Source: JBIOJM01 sp044450785 (GTDB lineage Bacteria; Planctomycetota; Planctomycetia; Isosphaerales; Isosphaeraceae). Taken from it: a DNA stretch of 55,235 nt. The DNA is taken from NCBI GenBank assembly GCA_044450785.1, contig JBIOJM010000018.1, positions 1-55,235 on the forward strand, given 5' to 3'. The notes beneath the pieces were generated by a model. The model searched no databases, was not told where the DNA came from, and saw nothing but the letters and a program-made list of their open reading frames with translations. Of this stretch, positions 26,096 through 35,705 are shown one piece after another; position 1 is the stretch's first letter; each line of letters begins with the position of its first letter. A program made the position numbers and the translations under genes.

Positions 26096-27850
26096 GTGAG
26101 CCGATACGCTGGGGCCGTACTCAAGCAGTTGGACCGTCTTTTTAACCAGGGGACCGTCACCGGCTTGACCGAGGGCAAACTCCTGGAGCGATTCGTCGAG
26201 GGGCGGGACGAGGCCGCGTTCGCCGCCTTGGTCTCGCTGCACGGCCCGATGGTCCTGGGTGTTTGCCGGCGCATCCTCCGCGACGAGAACGACGTTGAAG
26301 ACGCGTTCCAGGCGACGTTTCTCGTGCTGGTCCGCCGCGCCGGCGCGATCCGCCGCGGCGACCTGGTCAGCCGCTGGCTGCACGGAGTCGCTCATCGGGT
26401 GGCCGTGAGAGCGAGAGCCCAGGCCGCGCGGCGGCATCTCCACGAGCGGACCGGCTTGGAGATCGACGAGATCGATGCCGGCCCGTCTGCCGGCGAAGAA
26501 TCGCGGCACGAGCTGCGATGGACTCTGGACGAAGAGCTCGCGCGGCTCCCCGCGTCGTTACGGTCGCCGGTGGTTCTCTGTTACCTCGAGGGTCTGACTC
26601 ATGATGAAGCCGCCCGGTGCCTTCGCTGTCCGGTGGGCACCGTCCGGAGCCGGCTGGCAAGGGCTCGTGACCTCTTGCGAAAGCGATTAGCCCGCCAGGG
26701 TTTGATGACCGACGGGTCGGCCCTCTCCGCCGTGCTGAGCCGGGAACACGTCCCTCTCGATCTGATCGATTCGACGATCCGAGCGTCGTTGGAATTCGCA
26801 ACCAAACAAGCGGCGGCAGCCGGCGCAGCCTCAAGTACCGCCGCTGCCCTCGCCAGAGGAGTTCTCCACGCCATGATGATGTCCAAGATCAAGATATTGG
26901 GCGCCGCCGCGGTGGCGGGCATGCTCGCCTTGGGCGGGGCTCAGACATTGGCCCGCCAGTTCGGCGGCACGGGGGGTAAGGGGCCGCCCCAGACGGCCCT
27001 GCCAGCAAAAGTTGACCGCGCGGATGCGCTGCTCCGCTCGGTGGATCGGATCGATGCTGTCGTGGCGGACCTGAACAAACGGAATGCCGACTTGCAAACT
27101 GAACTTCAGTCCCTTCGAAATCAGATCGCAGCTCTTCGGTCCAGCCCGCCGGAGGGCCTCGACAAGGGGGCGTCGGGCATGCCGACGCCCGGCTTCAACA
27201 GCGGGTCGATGCTGTTCAATGCGACTCCGGTCGGCCGAGGGCCGTTGAACGCCGCGGCCGACGACAAGGGCACCCTGGCGGGTGCACTTGACTCGGGACC
27301 GCGTCATTTCCAGCAAGGCCCGTACATCATCGTAACCTCGCCAAAAGGTGATCGAGTCGCGGTTTTCGACAAGCGTATAGTCGGGTCGAAATTGCTCGAA
27401 CTGAGTGTGCCCCAGGGATCACGCCATGCTGTAACACCCATCTTGGGCAACAGAATTCTCGCTCTAACCATACGAGGGCCCAAGATCTCTCGGATCGCAG
27501 TTTACACAGTATTCGGTCGTGTGAACCCAACGCTTGAAGCATGGTATCCGCAAGAATTGCGCGAGCCTGTGGACCAAGTCTCCGTGATCTTTCGAAGCAT
27601 GACCGCGGCCTACGCTTTGGGTCGCTATGTTTATGCCTTCAGCGCGAAAGTGAATCGCTGGGACGTGCTGGAACTCCCCCCGGGAAGCCAACCGAGTTTG
27701 GGCCAGGATCCCCAATCGTTCACAGTCACAAACGGCAACCACTTGTACGAGTTCGACGAGTCTTGGGGGAAGTGGGTTGACATCGACTTCAACGACATTC
27801 TCTCGAGGACCATACCAGCCAAAAATGTCCGGAAGCCGGGGCTCCAATAA
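26096..27850 (+). CDS. ECF sigma factor with membrane helix and extracytoplasmic C-terminal domain
   Basis: The 584-residue protein is about three times the usual ECF length. Residues 1-200 are a normal ECF factor: region 2 (FAALVSLHGPMVLGVCRRIL, DVEDAFQATFLVLVRRA, SRWLHGVAHRVA) and region 4 (LPASLRSPVVLCYLEGLTHD, RCPVGTVRSRLARARDLL). A linker leads to one hydrophobic helix near 265-285 (ILGAAAVAGMLALGGAQTL), a coiled coil (VVADLNKRNADLQTELQSLR) and a beta-rich C-terminal domain with no recognised family. The predicted topology puts the sensor part outside and the sigma part inside, so one chain may sense and respond. No anti-sigma gene is adjacent. The start is GTG 26096. Confidence 0.88.
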   Translation: MSRYAGAVLKQLDRLFNQGTVTGLTEGKLLERFVEGRDEAAFAALVSLHGPMVLGVCRRILRDENDVEDAFQATFLVLVRRAGAIRRGDLVSRWLHGVAHRVAVRARAQAARRHLHERTGLEIDEIDAGPSAGEESRHELRWTLDEELARLPASLRSPVVLCYLEGLTHDEAARCLRCPVGTVRSRLARARDLLRKRLARQGLMTDGSALSAVLSREHVPLDLIDSTIRASLEFATKQAAAAGAASSTAAALARGVLHAMMMSKIKILGAAAVAGMLALGGAQTLARQFGGTGGKGPPQTALPAKVDRADALLRSVDRIDAVVADLNKRNADLQTELQSLRNQIAALRSSPPEGLDKGASGMPTPGFNSGSMLFNATPVGRGPLNAAADDKGTLAGALDSGPRHFQQGPYIIVTSPKGDRVAVFDKRIVGSKLLELSVPQGSRHAVTPILGNRILALTIRGPKISRIAVYTVFGRVNPTLEAWYPQELREPVDQVSVIFRSMTAAYALGRYVYAFSAKVNRWDVLELPPGSQPSLGQDPQSFTVTNGNHLYEFDESWGKWVDIDFNDILSRTIPAKNVRKPGLQ

Positions 27851-27906
27851 TCCCTTATGGGCCGCGCATCGACGACTTGTTGTCAATGTTTGGTGAGTCG
27901 AGTGAT

Positions 27907-30381
27907 TCATTTCAACAGCATCTCGTCGGAAGTGCCCCAACAAGGTGGCTTCTTCGCGACACGGCCCAGGCAGCGATCGAAAGTCGCAATGGCGGCACCC
28001 AACAGCACGACCGCACTTAAGCCATAGACGAGGCTCCAGATCATCGCCCACCACGTGAGGTCGAGGTTTGCCGAGTGACTGCCTCCGAGCTCCAGAATCA
28101 TCACGCTCAGCCCGAAGAATGGGCTGCTCCAATCGAGATTTGGAGGGGAGATAGGGAACCGTCTGTTCGCGAGGACCAGCCCGGCGACCGAGACCAGGGC
28201 GACCAATCCGACCGTGAGGCCGAAGGCCCGGCTGCGCCGAGAAAACCAGGTGCCACAGGCCAGGCCCAGACTGATGGCCGCCGCACTGATCGAGAGCATG
28301 TAGACGATTATCGCAAGGAGCCCGAGCCAATCGACGAAGTCCGGCGCCCTACGTCCCGCGACGACTAGCACCGGCAGGAAAACGAGCGGCGGCACCATCC
28401 AGCATGTGCCCAGCCACTTCGCGAAGACGATCCACGGCGTGGAAACCGGGGTGGTCATCAACAAGCCGGCGCTCTCCATGTGACGCTCTTCCGCCAGCGA
28501 AGAAGCCGCCGTAAGAGCAAGCAGGAGGAGACCCCCGGTGAACTGGAGTCCGTTGATCGCGATCGTCAGCTCGTCCGTCGCCCGCCAGAGAATCGCGCCG
28601 AGGCTGAGAACCATCCCAAGAGAGAAGTAGACCGTCGCGACGATCCGCGCCCGGCGCGAAGGGCGCGCCAGCCGGGTGAAGACGTCCTCGACGCGGCCGA
28701 GACAGCGGTCGAAGCTCGCGAGAGTGATCGTGAGAAGTCCAGCCGCCCCGAGGGCACAGACAATCAGCCAGAAGATCGCCCAGTCGATGTTGCGCACGTC
28801 GAGGGATTTCGATCGCGCGAGCTCATAGCTCATCCCACCCGCCCAGAAGAACGGGCTACCCATCGCGATGCCTTCACCTCGTCCTGGGCCGAAAAGCACC
28901 AACATCAAGTAGCTCCACCCGACAGCAACAAGCACGTAGAGGCTGACGGTCATTCCCACGGACCGGCCCAGCCGGGAAAACCAGGTCGCCATGGCGAGGC
29001 CGAGGCTGGTAATCGCGGCGCCGGCACAGAGAACGTAGGCTGTCATCAAGACGACCGCCGCCACTGTCGCGGGCTTTACGTTCGAAACACCGCCCCAGAT
29101 CACGAGCCCGGGCAAGATCGCCAACAGAGGCACGCGGCGATACGTGCCCAGCCACTTGCCGAGCACGATCTGCCTGCTGGACAACGGTGTGGTCATCAAG
29201 ACGTCGAGACTCCCTCGTACGCGCTCCTCGGCGAGCGACGTCGCCGCTGTCACGCTCAGAATGAGTAGACCAACCGAGACCTGGAGTCCGTTGACCCACG
29301 CCGCCATGGGGCGCGAAGGCGAGACGATCGTCGCGACGCTGAAGACCGATGCGAGTGTGATGTAGACGGCCGTGACCATGCTCGCCCAGCGTGAGGGTCG
29401 GCTCCGGTGCCACTCGCGCCAGAGCACCGGGGCTCGTTCCAGCGACGGACCCGTCCAGCGAAGGAGCGATTGGATGAGCCGCCCGATCTTGCCGACGGGC
29501 AGCCGCGACGAGGGAGACCTTGCCCGCCGCACGGGTTCTCGCGTGCACACCGAACGCAGGCGCAGGATCCCCAAGGCTGTGAGCAGAGCTGAGATCGTCG
29601 AGGTCACGCCCAAAAACAAGAGATAATCGCTCCAAGAATCGCTGCCGGGCCACCAGTAGGGAGCAAAGGCAAGGAGGAACGGGTCGGCTGTTCTCGGCGG
29701 GAGAGGCACCGACCAACCGAGCGCCAGCCCGAGCTGAGTGAGCATCGGCCGGCCCAGCAGCCAGAGCCCCCACACGGCATACGTGCCCAGCAGCGCCTCG
29801 TGGGTCTTGCCCGCCCAAAGAGAGAAGACGAGGGCCAGCGAACAACCGAGCACGGCGACGCCGAGCGTCACGACGAACGCGCCCAAGAGCGCAACCGGGT
29901 CGACCCCGCCCAGCAGAGTGAGAAGCTCCATCATCGGCAAAGTGCAGGCGACCAAGCCCAGTACCGGAACGAGCCGGGCCGCGAGCTTGCCGAGCACGAT
30001 CTCGGCGTCCGACAGATCGGTCACCAGGATATGCGTCAGCGTTCCTCGGGCGTGGTCGAGGCAGATCGCCCCGGCCGTGGCCGCCGGCGCCGCCAGGAGC
30101 ACAAGCGTCAACTGCGTGCCGATCACACCCAGGAAAAAGAATTCGCCGAGGCGGGCCATGAAGCGGAGATCATTCTCGCCCCCTCGCGGGCTCGTGGTCT
30201 TCCAGATGACCAGCAGGGCCACCAGCAAGAGCAGGACGAACGAGGACCGCAGGGCGTATCCCTGCCGGCGCCTCGAGGACGTGATCCATTCGTAGGCGAA
30301 GACCGGGCCCAGACCCAGCCGCCAGCCGGCACTTCCCAGGGCGATGCCCGGGGCTGAACTGTCTTGGCCCCTTCGGGGCAT
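27907..30381 (-). CDS. Giant ABC-2 permease with repeated permease units
   Basis: This 824-residue membrane protein has about 18 hydrophobic helices. It looks like three joined permease units. Units two and three carry near-identical landmarks: SLAEERVRGSLDVLMTTPLS and SLAEERHMESAGLLMTTPVS, then IVLGKWLGT / IVFAKWLGT, and each ends with ASFDRCLGRVEDV / ATFDRCLGRVAKK. Unit one has the diverged line DHARGTLTHILVTDLSDAEI. These 'EER..G..D.L..TP' segments mark ABC-2 exporters. No ATPase gene is adjacent. The ATPase may be encoded elsewhere; the one at 5589 is bound to another operon. It follows glnE by 62 bases on the same strand. Confidence 0.85.
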   Translation of the reverse strand: MPRRGQDSSAPGIALGSAGWRLGLGPVFAYEWITSSRRRQGYALRSSFVLLLLVALLVIWKTTSPRGGENDLRFMARLGEFFFLGVIGTQLTLVLLAAPAATAGAICLDHARGTLTHILVTDLSDAEIVLGKLAARLVPVLGLVACTLPMMELLTLLGGVDPVALLGAFVVTLGVAVLGCSLALVFSLWAGKTHEALLGTYAVWGLWLLGRPMLTQLGLALGWSVPLPPRTADPFLLAFAPYWWPGSDSWSDYLLFLGVTSTISALLTALGILRLRSVCTREPVRRARSPSSRLPVGKIGRLIQSLLRWTGPSLERAPVLWREWHRSRPSRWASMVTAVYITLASVFSVATIVSPSRPMAAWVNGLQVSVGLLILSVTAATSLAEERVRGSLDVLMTTPLSSRQIVLGKWLGTYRRVPLLAILPGLVIWGGVSNVKPATVAAVVLMTAYVLCAGAAITSLGLAMATWFSRLGRSVGMTVSLYVLVAVGWSYLMLVLFGPGRGEGIAMGSPFFWAGGMSYELARSKSLDVRNIDWAIFWLIVCALGAAGLLTITLASFDRCLGRVEDVFTRLARPSRRARIVATVYFSLGMVLSLGAILWRATDELTIAINGLQFTGGLLLLALTAASSLAEERHMESAGLLMTTPVSTPWIVFAKWLGTCWMVPPLVFLPVLVVAGRRAPDFVDWLGLLAIIVYMLSISAAAISLGLACGTWFSRRSRAFGLTVGLVALVSVAGLVLANRRFPISPPNLDWSSPFFGLSVMILELGGSHSANLDLTWWAMIWSLVYGLSAVVLLGAAIATFDRCLGRVAKKPPCWGTSDEMLLK

Positions 30382-30443
30382 CTTGACCTCTTCTTACATC
30401 CTTAACGTCAAAGGAACAAAACCGATGAACGACCACGGCACGC

Positions 30444-33400
30444 TCAACCCGCATCGAGTCCGAGATTTTTCGGTGTCGCGCCCTGATCGCGCGCCGGCGC
30501 CGCGGCGGCGACGACGATCTCGTCAAACAGCTCGCGGGTTCGACGGGTGATGCGATCCGCGTCCGCGAGGAAGGCCTGGACCGCGCGGGCCGGGTCGGCC
30601 GATTCATCGCTCAACCGGCGTGCCAGCCGTTCGAGCTCGGTGGCGCTCTCCGGCAGCTCCGAGACACTGCGATTGTGGATCAAGCGCAGCCTGCCCTCCA
30701 CCATGCGCAGGAATTCGTAGGCGTCGCGCAGCTCGGTGTGGATGAGAGGGCTCACGATCGCGTGCCGGCGCAAGGCCGTCAGGGCGTCCCAGAAATTGGA
30801 CCGCAGCAGGTCCGGGTGGACAGCGGCATGCGCGAGCACGAGGTACTGAACGATGAACTCGAGGTCGGCCAGACCCCCCGACCCACGCTTCAAGTCATGC
30901 CGCGATCGCGCCGCGTCGAGCTTGCGGCGCATGGCGAGGACCTCGGCGGCAAGCTGCACGGGATCGCACGGACTCGACAGCAGCGCGTGGACGGCCTCGG
31001 TGACCTGCCGGCCGAATCCGCCGGTGGCGAAGATCACACGGGCCCTCGTCAGGCTCATCTTCTCCCAGGTCTGGGTCGACTGCTGGTAATACGCGCTGAA
31101 GGCGTGGAGCGTCTGGACCAACGGGCCGGAAGCACCATGCGGCCGCAGCCGGGCGTCGACCGCGTAGAGAGGGCCGGTCGCCGGCCCTCGCCCCAGCGCG
31201 CTCAGCAGGCGCTGGGCGACTTCGGTGACGAACTGCTCGTTCGAGATCGACACGGCGCCGCCGGCCGTGAGGCCCTCCGCCTCGTGCAGGAAGATGAGGT
31301 CGAGGTCGCTATGGTAATTCAGCTCCCGACCACCGAATTTTCCGAGCGCGAGGATCGCCCACCGGTCGCGCCGGCCGCTCCCGGGGCACCGCGGCGTGCC
31401 AAACCGAGCCGCACGCCGCCGCCACTGGTCACACGCCACTTGAGACACGATCGCCTCGGCGACGTCGGCCAGCTCCCTCGTCACCTCGCTGACCGGCTCG
31501 CGCGCCAGAATGTCGCGCGTACCGATCCGGATCCACTCCTTGTTGCGGAAACTCCGGAGGATCGGCGACAGGTCCTCGGCACCCTTGCAAAGCTCGGCCA
31601 GCTCGGCCTTGATCGCGGCCCCCGGCAACGGCCGATCCACCACCAACGAATCGACCAGATCGTCGATCATGCCCGGGTTGTTGATCAGGATTTCGGAAAG
31701 GAACTGGCTGGTCGCGCACAGCTCGACGTAGAGCCGAAGGCTGGGCGGATTGAAGTTGAACAGCTCCCAGAGGATCGCCTTGGCACCCAGCGAAGCCGAT
31801 ACCTTCTCCAGGTTGGTCAGCGTCATGTCCGGGTCAGGCGTGCGGCTGACGGACTCGAGGAGCCTGGGCGCGATCGCGGCCATGAAATGGCGGCACCTGG
31901 CCTGCGACAGGAAGGGGGAATCCTCGCGCGCCAGGGCCAGCAGGTTGTGATACGCAGTCCGGCGATCGCGGAATGGGTAGGTCGCGAGCACCGCCCCGAT
32001 GAACTCGGGACTCGGCTCGGGGTCGAGCACCAGGTCGACGATCGGATCGACCGCCGCGCCGTCGTCTCCCTTAAACGCATCATGAAGCAAGTGATTGAGG
32101 ATGCGACGGTTCAACTCCGTCTTGCTCCGGTAGTCGGTCATGAACCGGACGGCGGGTCCGTGCCGATCCTCCCAGGCGGAGGCTGGAGCGTAGCCCATCC
32201 GCAGGGCGAGGGTTCGCAAGGCTTCCGGGTCGCGCGGCATCTGGTGCGTCTGGCGGTCGAACAGGATCTGGAGCCGGTGTTCGACCCGGCGCAGAAACCG
32301 GTAAGTGTCGTCCATGATGTGGCGCTCTTCCGTGCTCAGACATCCGAGTTGCTCTAACCGGGCGATGGCCTGGAGCGTTGTGCCGTGCCGGACGTCGGGA
32401 TAGTCGCCGCCGTGGAGAAGCTGGAGAAACTGGACGACGAACTCGACGTCGCGGATCCCGCCGCGCCCGGTCTTGACCTCGACCTCCGCGGTTCCTAGGG
32501 TGACCGTCCGCTGTTCGATTCGCCGTTTGAGGACCTTGATCTCGGCAATCTCGGCGGCCCCCAGGTAACGGCGATAGACGAACGGTTTGATCGCCTCACA
32601 AAAAGTCACGCCCAGACTGAGGTCGCCTGCGATGGGGCGGCATTTGATGAGCGCCTGCCGCTCCCATGTTCGGCCTCGCGTCACGTAGTAGCCGAGAGTG
32701 GCGTCCAGCGGGCGCGCCAGGGCACCCTGCTCTCCATCCGGGCGCAGCCGCATGTCCACTCGATAGGCGATGCCCAGCACGGTGTGGTCAGCCAGCAAGC
32801 GAACGACGTCGCTCCCCACGCGCGCGAACAGCTCGGCATTCGAGACTGTCCTGGGACCGTTGGTCTGGCCATCCTCGTCATACAGGAAGATCAGGTCGAT
32901 GTCGGAGCTGTAATTGAGCTCCTGACCGCCGAGCTTCCCCAATCCCAGCACCACGAACCGGGCGGCCCTGCCTTCACTCGTCGTCGGGAGCCCGAATCGA
33001 GCGACGGCCCGAGACCGCGCCAGCCGCACGGCCACCTCGACGCAGGCGTCGGCCAGGTCCGAGAGGTCCTGCGTGATCAGCTCCAACGGAAAGCCGCGTA
33101 TGATGTCGTTGTAGCCGATCCGTAAACTCTCCCGCCGGCGAAACCTCCGCAGCGCGAGCCCCTGCTCCAGGTCGGTCGGCAGCCCCACCACGGTGTTCCA
33201 GAGGTCCTCGATGAGCGCGGCTCGGTCCGGGCGCTCGGGCCCACCCCGCAGCCAGTCAAGGAACTCGGGATCGCGGATCAAGACCTCGCTGAAATACTGG
33301 CTGGTGCTGAAGACCTGGAGCAGGATCTCGGTCGTCCGGGGGTTGTCCGCGAGCTGGCGGAGCGTCGAGGCGATCCCGGGTAGAGCGGCCACGAACCGCT

Positions 33401-33623
33401 CCAGATTGGCAAGCGCCATGCCCGGATCCGCACACCGCGGCAGGACGGTGTCGAGCTGCGCGGCGATCCGGGCGACGAGCTCCAGGCAGTCCGGACCGGC
33501 GCGCCGGGTCAAGTCGGCGAGGTCGCGCCCCCCGCGCTCGGGGTCGCGAATGCCCAACCCAGCCAGCCAGGGATGGATGATCTCCGGGATGTCGTGATAG
33601 GCCAGAAACCAGGCGGGGGTCAT
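30444..33623 (-). CDS. glnE: Glutamine synthetase adenylyltransferase / adenylyl-removing enzyme
   Basis: The 1059-residue enzyme has two nucleotidyltransferase halves. The N-terminal (deadenylylating) half carries GLGKLGGQELNYSSDIDLI, and the C-terminal (adenylylating) half carries LGKFGGRELNYHSDLDLIFL. Each is followed by RLRP(D/H)G and a helical GlnD-PII uridylyltransferase-like domain. It adds or removes AMP on glutamine synthetase in response to nitrogen status through PII. Length and order match the family. There is no glnA or glnB gene nearby. DUF1080 upstream and the ABC permease downstream are on the same strand, but a functional link is not evident. Confidence 0.95.
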   Translation of the reverse strand: MTPAWFLAYHDIPEIIHPWLAGLGIRDPERGGRDLADLTRRAGPDCLELVARIAAQLDTVLPRCADPGMALANLERFVAALPGIASTLRQLADNPRTTEILLQVFSTSQYFSEVLIRDPEFLDWLRGGPERPDRAALIEDLWNTVVGLPTDLEQGLALRRFRRRESLRIGYNDIIRGFPLELITQDLSDLADACVEVAVRLARSRAVARFGLPTTSEGRAARFVVLGLGKLGGQELNYSSDIDLIFLYDEDGQTNGPRTVSNAELFARVGSDVVRLLADHTVLGIAYRVDMRLRPDGEQGALARPLDATLGYYVTRGRTWERQALIKCRPIAGDLSLGVTFCEAIKPFVYRRYLGAAEIAEIKVLKRRIEQRTVTLGTAEVEVKTGRGGIRDVEFVVQFLQLLHGGDYPDVRHGTTLQAIARLEQLGCLSTEERHIMDDTYRFLRRVEHRLQILFDRQTHQMPRDPEALRTLALRMGYAPASAWEDRHGPAVRFMTDYRSKTELNRRILNHLLHDAFKGDDGAAVDPIVDLVLDPEPSPEFIGAVLATYPFRDRRTAYHNLLALAREDSPFLSQARCRHFMAAIAPRLLESVSRTPDPDMTLTNLEKVSASLGAKAILWELFNFNPPSLRLYVELCATSQFLSEILINNPGMIDDLVDSLVVDRPLPGAAIKAELAELCKGAEDLSPILRSFRNKEWIRIGTRDILAREPVSEVTRELADVAEAIVSQVACDQWRRRAARFGTPRCPGSGRRDRWAILALGKFGGRELNYHSDLDLIFLHEAEGLTAGGAVSISNEQFVTEVAQRLLSALGRGPATGPLYAVDARLRPHGASGPLVQTLHAFSAYYQQSTQTWEKMSLTRARVIFATGGFGRQVTEAVHALLSSPCDPVQLAAEVLAMRRKLDAARSRHDLKRGSGGLADLEFIVQYLVLAHAAVHPDLLRSNFWDALTALRRHAIVSPLIHTELRDAYEFLRMVEGRLRLIHNRSVSELPESATELERLARRLSDESADPARAVQAFLADADRITRRTRELFDEIVVAAAAPARDQGATPKNLGLDAG

Positions 33624-33702
33624 CCGCGGACTCTCAGTCCGCCCAAGGCGGTGCCGTGAGCTGATCTGTTTCGGCCCCTTCCGGGCGTCGCATCGTCTTC
33701 TT

Positions 33703-34416
33703 TCACTTGACGGAGAGCAGCCGCTGTTCCTTGGGGAAGGTCTCGATCACCAGGTCCTTGAACCGGACCTCCTGCGGCACCTTGTTCGCGTGGAGCTGGA
33801 GCCCGATCGGGCCGGCCTTGATCCGGTTCGGCTCGGGATCGCGCCAGTCGATGACCGGCACGCCGTTGACGGCGACCTGGACGCGGTTGCCGAGGGCCAA
33901 GATCTCCAGGTCGTTCCAGTCGTGCTGCTTGCCGACCCGCTTGGCCGGCGCCGGGTCGACCGGTAGCGAGGACCGGCCGTACAGGTCGTACATGCCCCAC
34001 CCCGAGGGAAACATCACGAGGTGCCCGGCGTAGGTGGCCGGGTCTCCCTGCTCGGTGGCGACTCGGCCCCAGAAGGCGATGCCCGAGTGCATCTCGGACT
34101 CGGCCAGCTTGACCTTCGCGGTCAGGCGAAAATCCGTGTAGTTCTTCTCGGTCAGCAGGTACGTGCTCACCGGCACCGGGCCGGTGTTCTTTCCCACGAT
34201 CTCGCCGTTGTCAACCGACCAGTGCTTGAAGTGGCCGGCCCAGCCGTTCAAGCTCGTGCCATCGAACAGCCGGATCGTCTCGTTCGGGCCGGATCGGGGC
34301 GAGACGACCGGCGCCTTGGAATTTGCCTGGGCCATTGCGCCGGGAGTCACGCCCGCCATCCCCAGGGCGAGTGCCAGCGTCGTCAGGAGGGCGCAAGGAA
34401 AAATCGAGCAGCGCAT
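33703..34416 (-). CDS. Exported DUF1080 (3-keto-disaccharide hydrolase-like) protein
   Basis: The 237-residue protein has a signal peptide (PCALLTTLALALGMAGVTPG) and one DUF1080 domain, a concanavalin-like beta sandwich: IRLFDGTSLNGWAGHFKHWS, YLLTEKNYTDFRLTAKVKL, HSGIAFWGR, WNDLEILALGNRVQVAVNG, GPIGLQLHANKVPQEVRFKD. Members are abundant in planctomycetes; some act on 3-keto-sugars, many are uncharacterised. The ATG at 34416 follows GAGG at nine bases; the longer frame upstream lacks coding character. It precedes glnE by 79 bases. Confidence 0.9.
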   Translation of the reverse strand: MRCSIFPCALLTTLALALGMAGVTPGAMAQANSKAPVVSPRSGPNETIRLFDGTSLNGWAGHFKHWSVDNGEIVGKNTGPVPVSTYLLTEKNYTDFRLTAKVKLAESEMHSGIAFWGRVATEQGDPATYAGHLVMFPSGWGMYDLYGRSSLPVDPAPAKRVGKQHDWNDLEILALGNRVQVAVNGVPVIDWRDPEPNRIKAGPIGLQLHANKVPQEVRFKDLVIETFPKEQRLLSVK

Positions 34417-34836
34417 GAGCAAGACCTCGGTTGTTTGTCCGCGGGTGCACAACGACCACTACAATGCCTTAGTGTCCCAGAGGTTTGCTGAACATGCAAA
34501 TAAAAAAGCAAAGGCTCGGAACGCATGCAGGAGAGAGACCGGGACGCAACTGGTATTGAACGCGATGTCGCGCTCTGGAATTTTGCTTCGACGAGAGAAA
34601 CCGGGACGCAGCTAGTATTGCGCGACGTCGCTGTGGTATTTCGGCTCAGGGCAAGGTTGAGCAAGCCGAAAGGACCGAACGACGATCGCGGATTTGTGCG
34701 GTTCGCAACTCCGATTGTCGTTGCCGAGGTCGATACTCCCAAGAAGAAGTAACCGCGCCGGAGGACAATGGCCGGCCGGTGGCACCCGAGAGACAGACAC
34801 TCGCGCCAACAACAACTAGCTGCGTCCCCGTTTCTG
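34417..34836. other. Intergenic region rich in GGGACGCA repeats
   Basis: Two imperfect direct copies of about 50-60 bases start at 34533 and 34593. They share GGGACGCA-RCT-RGTATTG and a following GCGAYGTCGC. A related block in inverse orientation (ACTAGCTGCGTCCCCG) lies at 34815-34830, next to the stop of the SUKH-like gene. The short open frame across the repeats (34525-34752) has no coding character. Confidence 0.6.
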
Positions 34837-35583
34837 TCATGATCCCACGGCTCGCGACGGGGCCCTGTCGGCGCTGATGTGCTGTAGATGGCGGAAGATC
34901 GACTCGACGTCGCCCGGGGAGAGGCCCAGTGCCAGCGCGATCGTCCGCTCGTCCGCGCCTGAGTCATGCAAGCGGGCGACGCGGTCCGCGAATGGCCCGA
35001 GGCGTCGAGCGAGCGACGGGTGGTCGACATGCCGGCGGTGCGACTGCCACGGGTCGCCAAAGTCCGCGAAGCCGGGGTCGAACCAGTATTCACGACCCCC
35101 CTGCCGTAGGAGCTCGAGGAACCATTCTTCAAAGCTCCGCGCGATGATACACGGGCTGCTGCTGTAGGCGTCGTCGCCCGAGGTGAAGATCGGATAGCCG
35201 CCACCGGGGTAGCGGTAGGCCAGGTCGATGCAGATCGTCTGGACATTGGGATTGCCCAGCTCGAACCAGCTCTCCGGCTGGACGATCATCTCGGGCACAC
35301 GGGCAAATGGGACCATCGGGCCGATCGCGCTCAAGGGATGGATCAGCGGCCCAGATCCGAATAGACCGTTCGAAAGCGAGAGCCAGGCGCGAAGGCCGGC
35401 GGGTAATCGATAACCGTGCCGCTCCTCCCAGCCGGCGATCACCTCCGGAAGGGCGCCGGCCCGGCAGGATTCGAGGTCACCTCGAAAACTCGATGCCAGC
35501 ACGGCCGGATCGGGAGAGAACCGCTCGTCGATCCCTCCCCAGGCAATCCAGCATTTCACCAGCTCTCCGAGCGGGCCGGCCAT
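34837..35583 (-). CDS. SMI1/KNR4 (SUKH)-like protein
   Basis: The 248-residue protein carries a SUKH-type fold: IAGWEERHGYRLPAGLRAWL, SLSNGLFGSGPLIHPLSAIG, then a strand-rich core (TICIDLAYRYPGGGYPIF, SSPCIIARSFEEWFLELL). SUKH proteins often act as immunity proteins against polymorphic toxins but also have other roles. No toxin gene is adjacent. The last 45 residues resemble a helix-turn-helix (ADERTIALALGLSPGDVESI), which is unusual. The start ATG 35583 has GGAGG before it. The longer frame contains a GATTTTG heptamer repeat and is rejected. Confidence 0.75.
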   Translation of the reverse strand: MAGPLGELVKCWIAWGGIDERFSPDPAVLASSFRGDLESCRAGALPEVIAGWEERHGYRLPAGLRAWLSLSNGLFGSGPLIHPLSAIGPMVPFARVPEMIVQPESWFELGNPNVQTICIDLAYRYPGGGYPIFTSGDDAYSSSPCIIARSFEEWFLELLRQGGREYWFDPGFADFGDPWQSHRRHVDHPSLARRLGPFADRVARLHDSGADERTIALALGLSPGDVESIFRHLQHISADRAPSRAVGS

Positions 35584-35593
35584 CTGACCTCCG

Positions 35594-35614
35594 GATTTTC
35601 GATTTTGGATTGAA
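35594..35614. repeat. Heptamer repeat GATTTTC/GATTTTG/GATTGAA
   Basis: Three imperfect 7-bp units immediately upstream of the SUKH-like gene's ribosome-binding site. They are related to the repeat at 11490-11510. Confidence 0.65.
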
Positions 35615-35705
35615 ATGCGCCGCGGCTCCGTCACGCCGGGGTCGGCGTAAGGAGAGAGTAGAACGTAAACCGCGGGAGAGCGGGCAACGGCTTCCTGCGC
35701 TCTCC

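Noticed and set aside
34525..34752. 75-codon plus-strand open frame
   Set aside because: It runs across two copies of an intergenic repeat and has no ribosome-binding site or coding character.
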